From assembly GCA_030049955.1 (NCBI GenBank), contig JASIJX010000496.1:1-6207 (forward strand): DNA of 6,207 bases, given 5' to 3'. Made by a program: the position numbers and the translations under genes. Of the stretch, positions 1-6,207 are shown in pieces. Within the stretch, counting starts at the first letter, position 1. The number at the start of each line of letters is the position of its first letter. The notes below the pieces were generated by a model. The model was given only the letters and a program-made list of their open reading frames with translations. It made no database searches and was not told where the DNA came from. This DNA comes from Acidobacteriaceae bacterium. GTDB taxonomy: Bacteria > Acidobacteriota > Terriglobia > Terriglobales > Acidobacteriaceae.

Positions 1-1
1 C

Positions 2-424
2 GACGGCAACTATTTTCGAGTCTTCGCGCGGGTGCATCCGCGGCACCGGTTCCCGAACGTTTCGCTGCTGGTGCTGGGCGCGGTGGCGACTATCTTTTGC
101 GTATTCCAGCTCGTCGACCTGCTGGCCGCGCTGGTCGTCATCCGCATCCTGCTGCAGTTTCTACTGCAGCATGTGGGCCTGATTGTGCTGCGGCGTACGC
201 AGCCCCAGATGAACCGGCCGTTTCGCGTATGGCTCTATCCCTGGCCGGTGCTCGTCGCCATCGCCGGGTTTGTTTACGTTCTGTTCGCACGTCCGGCCTT
301 CGAGCGGGAGCTGTTCTTTGCAGCTCTGATCGTAGCGACGGGAACAGTTCTCTATCTGCTGCGGGCAGTCAAGCGGCGGGAATGGCCGTTTGCCCCGGGT
401 GCTGTTGACACGGACGCTGGCTGA
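2..424 (+). CDS. APC-superfamily amino acid permease, C-terminal part (5' end outside window)
   Basis: The reading frame is open from base 2 to the TGA at 422-424, giving 140 residues. A GTG at 32 is internal, because the sequence before it (DGNYFRVFARVHPRHRFP) already reads as the loop ahead of a late membrane segment in APC-type amino acid transporters. Four hydrophobic segments follow, at about residues 18-37, 41-65, 76-96 and 102-121. The link between the second and third (RPFRVWLYPWP) is the charged-then-YP pattern common in this family, and the protein ends in a basic, presumably cytoplasmic tail (RAVKRREWPF). These would correspond to the last four of about twelve transmembrane helices of an inner-membrane, cation-coupled or exchange transporter of amino acids or related amines. 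The substrate cannot be told because the core binding helices lie upstream. The S1-like gene follows on the same strand after 40 bases. Family is fairly sure; substrate is unknown. Confidence 0.82.
   Translation, partial: DGNYFRVFARVHPRHRFPNVSLLVLGAVATIFCVFQLVDLLAALVVIRILLQFLLQHVGLIVLRRTQPQMNRPFRVWLYPWPVLVAIAGFVYVLFARPAFERELFFAALIVATGTVLYLLRAVKRREWPFAPGAVDTDAG
150..171 (+). repeat. 9-bp perfect inverted repeat inside permease gene
   Basis: TGCTGCAGT at 150-158 is complementary to ACTGCAGCA at 163-171, with a 4-base loop TTCT. It lies in the codons for LLQFLLQH and contains two CTGCAG palindromes. No T-tract follows, so it does not look like a terminator. It may simply result from repeating the codons for LLQ. 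Confidence 0.35.
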
Positions 425-433
425 AGCGGTTCT
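405..433 (+). promoter_or_regulatory. Possible promoter for the S1-like gene (perfect -35, poor -10)
   Basis: TTGACA at 405-410, inside the last codons of the permease, equals the sigma70 -35 consensus. With a 17-base spacer the -10 position (428-433) reads GGTTCT, which matches TATAAT at only two positions, and neighbouring spacings are no better. The position, about 30 bases before the S1-like start at 465, is suitable. The missing -10 makes this a weak call, and read-through from the permease promoter is the alternative. Confidence 0.25.
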
Positions 434-464
434 CTCCGCCGTGGGAAAATTGAATTGGACCCGC

Positions 465-2291
465 ATGAGCGACGAATTAAAGCCCGACGAATTGAAGCCC
501 GACGCACCCACGCCCGGCCAACCCACCCCCTCACCCGAGCAGCCTTCCACCGAAGTCACGCCTGCCACGCCGGAACCCGCTCAGCCGAAGGTTGAAACAC
601 CGGCCGAAGTGCAGCCCGCCGTTGAAGAGCCGTCCGCTTCTTTCGCCGATGTGCTCCGCGAGTATGAATCCACGCACACGCATCGCGCCGAAACACAAAC
701 CGGAGCAAAGCAGCTCGAAGGCACTGTGGTCTCGCTCTCAGTCGAGCAGGTGTTTGTCGACGTGGGCTACAAGATCGAGGGCGTGCTTCTACGTTCCACG
801 TTCCCCAACAATGCCGAAGGCGTAAAGGCCGGCGACCGCTTCCCAGTTTCGATCACTGGCCGCACCGAAGACGGCTATTACCAGCTCTCGCGGCATCGCG
901 TAGCGCAGCCCAGGGACTGGTCGGCGCTGGAGACGGCGTTTGCGGAAAAGCTGGCCGTCGCCGGCACGGTGACGGCGGTCATAAAGGGCGGATTGAGCGT
1001 CGATATCGGCGTGCGCGCCTTTATGCCGGCATCGCGCTCAGGTGCACGCGATGCGGCGGAGATGGAAGCGCTCATCGGCCAGCAGATTCAGTGCCGCATC
1101 ACCAAGCTTGACGTGGCCGATGAAGACGTGGTGGTTGACCGCCGCGTGGTGCTTGAGGAGCAGGCGCGAGCAGCGCTCGAGAACCGCCGCGCCGCATTGG
1201 AGGAGGGCCAGACCGTCAGCGGAACCGTGCGGTCGCTCGCGCCCTACGGCGCATTTGTCGATATCGGCGGTGTAGACGGTCTTCTGCACGTCAGCGACAT
1301 CTCCTGGAGCCGCGTGGCCAAGCCCGAGGACGCGCTTTCGGTTGGCCAGCAGATTCAGGTGCGCATCCTCAAAATCGATCCCGCAACCAAGAAGATTTCG
1401 CTCGGTCTGAAACAACTCCAGCCGGAACCGTGGGAGACGGCGCCTGCGCGCTACCTGACGGGCCAGCGCGTGACGGGATCTGTGACGCGGCTGACGGATT
1501 TCGGCGCGTTCGTGGAACTGGAGCCGGGCGTCGAGGGCATGATCCACATCTCCGAGATGTCATGGGCCAAAAAGGTGCGGCATCCCTCGGACCTGCTCAA
1601 ACCGGGCGATCGCGTGGACGCGGTAGTGCTCTCCATCAAACCTGAAGAGCGGCGCATCGCGCTCGGCCTGAAACAAACTCTAGCTGATCCGTGGCTCGAA
1701 GCCGCACGCAACTTCCCCACCGGCTCGCAGATCGAGGGACCAGTGACGAAGATCATGCCCTTCGGCGCATTTATCGAAGCAACGGAAGGCGTCGAGGGCC
1801 TGGTACACATCAGCGAAATCGTGCCTGACCGGCGGCTGAATCACCCGAGCGACGTGCTGCGCGTGGGCCAGCGCGTCAAGGCGCTGGTTCTCGCCATCGA
1901 CTCCGAAAAGCGGCAAATGAAGCTCTCAATCAAGCAGCTCATTCCCACCGGCCTCGACGAATTCCTCGCCGAGCGCAAGCCGGGCGACACGGTAAGCGGC
2001 CGCGTGGTCGAGCTAACCGGTACGGGCGCTGTCATCGAATTGGGTGAAGGGATCCGTGGCGCCTGCCGCGTGGGCGCTGGCCGCACCGGCGGAGCGCCTT
2101 CGGGGGCTGAAGCAGCATCGGCCACCAAGGCCGATCTTTCCAGCCTTACGTCCATGCTCTCGGCCCGCTGGAAAGGCAACGCTCCGGCGGCGGCTGCGCA
2201 GCCTGAGCCGCTTGCCGAAGGTCAGGTGCGCAGCTTCAGGATCACGAAGCTGGATGCAGCGACGAAGAAGATCGAACTGGAGTTGGCGTAG
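465..2291 (+). CDS. Six-domain S1 RNA-binding protein, ribosomal protein S1 (RpsA)-like
   Basis: The protein has 608 residues. After an acidic, proline-rich tail (residues 1-56: 15 Pro, 12 Asp/Glu, 3 Lys) come six S1 OB-fold repeats at about 82-143, 163-229, 247-318, 331-404, 418-492 and 505-608. Repeats 3-5 carry the classic pattern YGAFV/FGAFV, then G-V-[DE]-G-[LMI]-[LIV]-H-[IV]-S-[DE], ending in [LI]-G-L-K-Q or its variant LSIKQ. Order and spacing are colinear with E. coli S1 (557 residues), where domains 1-2 dock on the 30S subunit and 3-6 bind mRNA. A translation or RNA-binding role in the cytoplasm is therefore inferred. Repeat 6 is degenerate: it has the opening strands (GDTVSGRVVELTGTGAVIEL) and the closing strands (FRITKLDAATKKIELELA), separated by about 47 Ala/Ser/Gly-rich residues. 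I chose ATG 465 because the frame upstream to TTG 390 overlaps the permease and adds nothing S1-like; GTG 441 is a possible alternative. No good Shine-Dalgarno sequence is visible. It could be the true RpsA or a second S1 paralogue; the neighbours do not decide, since neither cmk nor ihfB is adjacent. Confidence 0.9.
   Translation: MSDELKPDELKPDAPTPGQPTPSPEQPSTEVTPATPEPAQPKVETPAEVQPAVEEPSASFADVLREYESTHTHRAETQTGAKQLEGTVVSLSVEQVFVDVGYKIEGVLLRSTFPNNAEGVKAGDRFPVSITGRTEDGYYQLSRHRVAQPRDWSALETAFAEKLAVAGTVTAVIKGGLSVDIGVRAFMPASRSGARDAAEMEALIGQQIQCRITKLDVADEDVVVDRRVVLEEQARAALENRRAALEEGQTVSGTVRSLAPYGAFVDIGGVDGLLHVSDISWSRVAKPEDALSVGQQIQVRILKIDPATKKISLGLKQLQPEPWETAPARYLTGQRVTGSVTRLTDFGAFVELEPGVEGMIHISEMSWAKKVRHPSDLLKPGDRVDAVVLSIKPEERRIALGLKQTLADPWLEAARNFPTGSQIEGPVTKIMPFGAFIEATEGVEGLVHISEIVPDRRLNHPSDVLRVGQRVKALVLAIDSEKRQMKLSIKQLIPTGLDEFLAERKPGDTVSGRVVELTGTGAVIELGEGIRGACRVGAGRTGGAPSGAEAASATKADLSSLTSMLSARWKGNAPAAAAQPEPLAEGQVRSFRITKLDAATKKIELELA
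471..504 (+). repeat. 15-bp tandem repeat encoding DELKP-DELKP
   Basis: GACGAATTAAAGCCC (471-485) is followed directly by GACGAATTGAAGCCC (486-500), identical at 14 of 15 bases, and then by a partial third copy GACG (501-504). It encodes DELKP twice at the start of the disordered tail of the S1-like protein. The following residues (DAPTP, GQPTP) keep a rough five-residue rhythm ending in proline, which suggests that the tail grew by slippage. Confidence 0.8.
1077..1358 (+). repeat. Exact 15-bp direct repeat linking S1 domains 2 and 3
   Basis: GGCCAGCAGATTCAG occurs at 1077-1091 and again at 1344-1358, in register, encoding GQQIQ at the same place (before the last strands) in S1 repeats 2 and 3. 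The two sites lie 267 bases apart. It reflects the internally repeated domain structure and possibly local gene conversion or recent convergence. Confidence 0.6.
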
Positions 2292-5124
2292 CGGCTGTTG
2301 CCGGATGTTCAAGAGCCGGTGCGCTGCCTGGCAGCGGAATCCGGTGCACCACCTGATCGGCTGTCAGCACCAAAAGCTGCTTCTGGCTGGCGATGATGCG
2401 CGCCAGCCGCAGCGGAGAGCCGAGTGTAAATCGCTCGATCTCAGTTCCTGTTTTTTCATTTACCAGCAGGATTTCGTCTTCGCGATTGGTGGCTGCGATC
2501 AAGCCGGTTCCCGCATCTGTGGCCAGCGGTTCGCCGAAGAACTCGCCGATCTTTGCTCCCGTGTCCAGCCGGTAGATTACGGTATTGTTGTGCTCGCCGC
2601 GCACCAGCACGAATTCGCCGGAGACCTGGGCAAACCGCTCGTCGTCCCAGCCGTGCGACAAATCGATTTCAGGAAGCACCACCTGCTGAAGCGGCGCGCC
2701 GGTTTCAGGCGTCACGGTTTCGATCAGCAGACCTTTTTTGTGGTCCTTGAATAAAGCCGCCAATTGCTGAAGCTTAGGGTTGTCCTTGAGCTCGGACTTG
2801 GCAGTGTCGCTGCTCAAGTCCCAGCCGAGCACCAGACGATCATCTTCAGCGGGCCAGCAGACGGGGCGATATCCAGGGTAATCGCGCGACCACGCCACAG
2901 CCTGCGTCTCCATGTTCTTCACTTCGAGCGTCACATGGCGATTGGTCGCTTTGTCACTGCCCATCGGCTTGAAGCTGATTTGCAGGTTGCGGTACAGCAA
3001 GTCGCCGCTATCGAACTTTCCCAGATCCTTTGTCCGTTGCGCCTTCAGATCCAGCTCAATGTCTGCCGGATCGCGATTCATGTATTTGGGGAACTGGCCA
3101 AAAAGTCGGTCCTGGTCGTCAATCCAGACGTCGCGGAGCGGGCGCATCAGTCGGACCTGCGCACCTGTTGCAAGGTCCCAGACTTCTGAGCGGCCGCGCA
3201 GCGAAACGGCCAGATACCTGCCATCGGGTGAAAATTCGCCTGCCTGCGGTGAGGGCAGCGGGCCGAGCGGCAGCGGCAAGTGCACAGTATCCTTCGAATC
3301 CAGTGCGCTCAGAAAGAGCCCGCCGTTTGCATCCTCTGCGGCAATTCTCTTGTTCCAGGCATCGATAGCCGGAAATTCCCAGGCGAAAACGAGTTTGGCA
3401 GCGACCGGATCGTAGAGACCCACTGGATAGTCCTTCAAGGGCGACACGCTAAGCAGCTCTCCTTGAGTGACCGACCCCGGAACCTGGTCGCCAACCTTCG
3501 ACTCGTTCAGCAACTTTCCATCCGGAAAGCTCAGCATCCGCGCCGGGTGCAGACCTTTGTCCGTATCCCAATCGATGACAAACAGCTTGTCCGGTCCGAC
3601 GAAATTCATTCGCGATTGAACAAGGCCTTTGAGCTTGCCGCCGAGCTGGATGGGCTGCCGCGATTCAAAATCGTAGGCCATAACGCTATGCCCGGCTGCC
3701 GCGAGCAGATACTTTCCGTCCGGGCTGTTCAACATGGTCACCATGTCAGCTCCGGTGATTGCGTCCGTGAAGAAGGAAAGATAGGCCATGTACGAAGACA
3801 TGGCGTTCAACTCGAAAAAGCTTGGCTTCTCATAGAGCACGTTCCCGCTTGCAACGTCGAAAATGCGCAGCCCAATGCGCGGAGGATTGCGGTCGACATC
3901 GACTTTTGCGCAGACCAGGGTTCGGCCATCGGGAGAAAGCAGCGATTGCGAGCAGCCGTCGTAGACGACCATTTCCTTTACTTCGATGCGCTTGGCGCCG
4001 GCGATGCTCCATCGCTCCACGCGCAGTTGATCGTCGTTAAACACGATCTCCTGCGAGTCGGGCGTGAACTTCGCGGCCTGGACGTCAGGAGCATCAATGC
4101 GGAACAGGTATCGCGGAGGTTTTACGCCGGCCAAGGTGATGCTGCCCTCATCCTGCATCAGGACGTAGTTGCCGTCAGGGCTGAAGCGGATACGCCATGG
4201 ACTTGGCCGCAGCGGATCGCCCAGCTTCAATGGCCGGTCGTCAACCACTCCTTGGGTGGTCAGCTCTACGCGTTCTTCCACCAGCTTCTTCTGCCAGGCC
4301 AGAAAAACCTGGCTGGCTTGAGGCTGTTTTCCGCGGCAGCCTGCCGGCAGTTCGTCAATCAGCCTGGTTGCCTCGCGATAGCGTTTGCTTGCGTCATGGG
4401 TGAGGCCGAAAACATCGGTGAACCAGTTGCCGGTCTTGCCTTTGTTCATCATGCTCGCGTTCATGTACGCGGCAAAGCTTTCGGGCGCGTAGCCGGCGCG
4501 CAACATGGCGTAAAGCGCAACATGGTCGGCAACCAGTTCGTCCTTTACCTCGCTCTCTTCCCGCTCGTCGTCCTTCGCCGGCGTGCTCATGAACCGATGC
4601 ACCTTTGCAAAGACGTCGGCTCGATCGCCGACCTGCGTCACGCCCAGGCGTATTTTAAACAGACGCGTCATCTCGATTGCAGTCTGGTGCGTCGAAAGAT
4701 GGCCAATCTCGTGAGCCAGCACGCCTGCGAGCTCGTCCTCGTTATTTACTGAGGCAATGAGCTTGCGGCTGATATACACGCGACCGCCGCCGATTGAAAA
4801 TCCGTTGATCTCGCCCGAATCGTAGACGCGAAACCGGTAATGGATTCCCGTGGGCGGCAAATTGGCGAGCAGCCGCTCGCCAATTTTTGTGAGCTGGTCA
4901 TCGTCCGCCGGCGCAGCAATGCGCATGTCTGATTCGAAGTACTCGGCAAGAGCATCGCCGAGATCCTGTTCCTGCTGGTCGTTGAAGATGTTCGGCGCGC
5001 TGGTAGTGAAGGACGGCGGATCGAGCGTACAGGATTCGAGAGATGTGGCCTGCGCTGCCGCCATGGCTGCCGCAAGGACACAAATCAGACCAGTCGCGCC
5101 TGTGCGCTGCCAGATGGATTTCAA
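2242..5124 (-). CDS. Exported M48-family zinc metalloprotease fused to a WD40-like beta-propeller
   Basis: The protein has 960 residues. Residues 1-26 are a Sec signal peptide: basic start (MKSIWQR), hydrophobic core, and a likely cleavage after AQA. No later membrane segment is obvious, so a periplasmic or secreted location is inferred. Residues about 48-260 are an M48 peptidase domain: the INGFSIGGGRVYISRKLI strand, then NEDELAGVLAHEIGH with the HEXXH zinc motif at 138-142, and the third zinc ligand in ELVAD (Glu196, Asp200). Known M48 enzymes of this type (BepA, LoiP) clear misfolded envelope proteins. From about residue 305 the protein is rich in propeller-like strands: FSPDG at 314, FTPDS at 353, LSPDG at 396, NSPDG at 466 and FSPDGRYLAV at 631, with D-x-x-[ST]-G turns such as FDVASG and WDLATG. 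These suggest one or two beta-propellers, perhaps for protein binding. The start is TTG at 5124 with GAGGAG 8 bases upstream; the next Met (residue 21) would cut off the signal peptide. The 3' end overlaps the convergent S1-like gene by 50 bases. The substrate is unknown. Confidence 0.88.
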   Translation of the reverse strand: MKSIWQRTGATGLICVLAAAMAAAQATSLESCTLDPPSFTTSAPNIFNDQQEQDLGDALAEYFESDMRIAAPADDDQLTKIGERLLANLPPTGIHYRFRVYDSGEINGFSIGGGRVYISRKLIASVNNEDELAGVLAHEIGHLSTHQTAIEMTRLFKIRLGVTQVGDRADVFAKVHRFMSTPAKDDEREESEVKDELVADHVALYAMLRAGYAPESFAAYMNASMMNKGKTGNWFTDVFGLTHDASKRYREATRLIDELPAGCRGKQPQASQVFLAWQKKLVEERVELTTQGVVDDRPLKLGDPLRPSPWRIRFSPDGNYVLMQDEGSITLAGVKPPRYLFRIDAPDVQAAKFTPDSQEIVFNDDQLRVERWSIAGAKRIEVKEMVVYDGCSQSLLSPDGRTLVCAKVDVDRNPPRIGLRIFDVASGNVLYEKPSFFELNAMSSYMAYLSFFTDAITGADMVTMLNSPDGKYLLAAAGHSVMAYDFESRQPIQLGGKLKGLVQSRMNFVGPDKLFVIDWDTDKGLHPARMLSFPDGKLLNESKVGDQVPGSVTQGELLSVSPLKDYPVGLYDPVAAKLVFAWEFPAIDAWNKRIAAEDANGGLFLSALDSKDTVHLPLPLGPLPSPQAGEFSPDGRYLAVSLRGRSEVWDLATGAQVRLMRPLRDVWIDDQDRLFGQFPKYMNRDPADIELDLKAQRTKDLGKFDSGDLLYRNLQISFKPMGSDKATNRHVTLEVKNMETQAVAWSRDYPGYRPVCWPAEDDRLVLGWDLSSDTAKSELKDNPKLQQLAALFKDHKKGLLIETVTPETGAPLQQVVLPEIDLSHGWDDERFAQVSGEFVLVRGEHNNTVIYRLDTGAKIGEFFGEPLATDAGTGLIAATNREDEILLVNEKTGTEIERFTLGSPLRLARIIASQKQLLVLTADQVVHRIPLPGSAPALEHPATAATPTPVRSSSSLHPAS
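2301..2350. other. Cluster of nested inverted repeats just past the S1-like stop codon
   Basis: CGCTGCC (2322-2328) and GGCAGCG (2330-2336) form a perfect 7-bp inverted repeat around one base. It is enclosed by CCGGAT (2301-2306) and ATCCGG (2339-2344), and followed by the palindrome GGTGCACC (2343-2350). The cluster begins 10 bases after the S1-like stop and lies within the last codons of the protease. No T-tract follows on either strand, so it is not a standard intrinsic terminator. It could still protect an mRNA 3' end or slow polymerase at the convergent junction. Confidence 0.35.
4859..4888 (+). terminator. Terminator-like hairpin antisense to the protease gene
   Basis: AAATTGGCGAGC (4859-4870) and GCTCGCCAATTT (4875-4886) are perfectly complementary over 12 bp with the 4-base loop AGCC. 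On the + strand the right arm runs into five T residues (4884-4888), giving the stem-plus-U-tract shape of a Rho-independent terminator. On the - strand, which is the protease mRNA, the same hairpin forms at codons 80-89 (about KIGERLLANL) but only three U residues follow the stem. It may stop antisense transcripts, act on the protease mRNA, or be chance. The perfection of the stem is directly visible; the function is inferred. Confidence 0.4.
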
Positions 5125-5132
5125 TGCCGCAG

Positions 5133-5138
5133 CTCCTC
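5133..5138 (-). promoter_or_regulatory. Ribosome binding site fixing the TTG start of the M48 protease
   Basis: On the minus strand GAGGAG lies 8 bases before the TTG at 5124-5122. It is a near-ideal Shine-Dalgarno sequence at normal spacing and supports TTG as the real start, which is also the one that keeps the signal peptide. Confidence 0.75.
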
Positions 5139-5157
5139 GCCAGATTTTTGAGGCAAC

Positions 5158-5166
5158 AGCATACCA
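5158..5166 (-). promoter_or_regulatory. Possible extended -10 promoter for the M48 protease
   Basis: Read on the minus strand, TGG followed by TATGCT forms an extended -10 motif (TGn plus four of six matches to TATAAT). The hexamer 17 bases upstream is TTTTTC, a poor -35, which extended -10 promoters tolerate. Transcription would begin near 5150, leaving a leader of about 26 bases that contains the GAGGAG site. This is the only promoter-like element I see in the 81-base gap between glpK and the protease gene. Confidence 0.35.
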
Positions 5167-5205
5167 CCGGCTGATGCGGCGAAAAAGCTGCGCAGAGTTC
5201 CCGCG

Positions 5206-6207
<1,002 letters not shown>

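Noticed and set aside
32..424. GTG 32 as the start of a small membrane protein
   Set aside because: The frame is open back to the window edge and the residues before it match the permease loop, so this is a truncated gene rather than a small one.
390..464. TTG 390 as the start of the S1-like protein
   Set aside because: It would overlap the permease by 35 bases and add residues read from permease coding sequence. ATG 465 begins just before the natural tail. GTG 441 stays possible.
2117..2135. 7-bp inverted repeat ATCGGCC/GGCCGAT with a 5-base loop in the S1-like gene
   Set aside because: It is short, GC-rich and within coding sequence, has no U-tract, and is expected by chance at this base composition.
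2044..2754. A 236-codon + strand frame spanning the S1-like and protease 3' ends
   Set aside because: It overlaps two well-supported genes out of frame, is rich in Arg and Ser as shadow frames are, and has no motif.
3785..3804. 7-bp inverted repeat GCCATGT/ACATGGC in the protease gene
   Set aside because: The short stem with a 6-base loop is not remarkable and there is no context for a function.
3280..4752. A 490-codon open frame on the + strand opposite the protease gene
   Set aside because: Its translation shows no recognisable domain or start context, and the opposite frame carries the signal peptide, HEXXH motif and propeller strands. Long antisense frames are common in GC-rich DNA.
5182..5195. 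Palindrome CTGCGCAG followed by five T on the minus strand after glpK, as a terminator
   Set aside because: The palindrome cannot form a stable stem with a proper loop, so a Rho-independent terminator is not supported.

Overview
This is a GC-rich, densely coded bacterial segment with four genes: two partial genes at the edges and two complete ones between them. I see no tRNA, rRNA, CRISPR array, insertion sequence or phage gene. The gene content and protein style fit a soil-type Gram-negative, most likely an Acidobacteriota (Terriglobia-like) chromosome. The clues are an S1 protein with a proline/alanine-rich N-terminus, an exported M48 protease fused to a WD40-like propeller, an APC permease and a bacterial GlpK. 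This taxonomic call is inference from protein style, not from a marker gene.

Layout. Positions 2-424 (+) hold the C-terminal four membrane segments of an APC-superfamily amino acid permease whose 5' part lies outside the window. After a 40-base gap comes a 608-residue protein with six S1 RNA-binding domains, colinear with ribosomal protein S1 (465-2291, +). It converges on, and overlaps by 50 bases, a 960-residue exported zinc metalloprotease of the M48 type with a large beta-propeller-like C-terminal region (2242-5124, -). Upstream of the protease on the same strand, 81 bases away, is the C-terminal two thirds of glycerol kinase GlpK (5206-6207, -), which runs off the right edge.

How the genes relate. 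No shared pathway is evident: transport, RNA binding/translation, envelope proteolysis and glycerol phosphorylation are separate jobs. The protease could be cotranscribed with glpK or use its own promoter; an extended -10-like element and a strong Shine-Dalgarno sequence precede its TTG start. The S1-like gene may be read from the permease transcript or from a promoter inside the permease 3' end, where a perfect -35 hexamer sits without a good -10.

The items most worth a second look are the M48-propeller fusion, a perfect 12-bp inverted repeat with a T-tract lying antisense inside the protease gene, the 3' overlap of the two convergent genes, and the unusual ends of the S1-like protein (a proline-rich acidic N-terminal tail and a split sixth S1 domain). 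I found no convincing previously undescribed multi-gene system.
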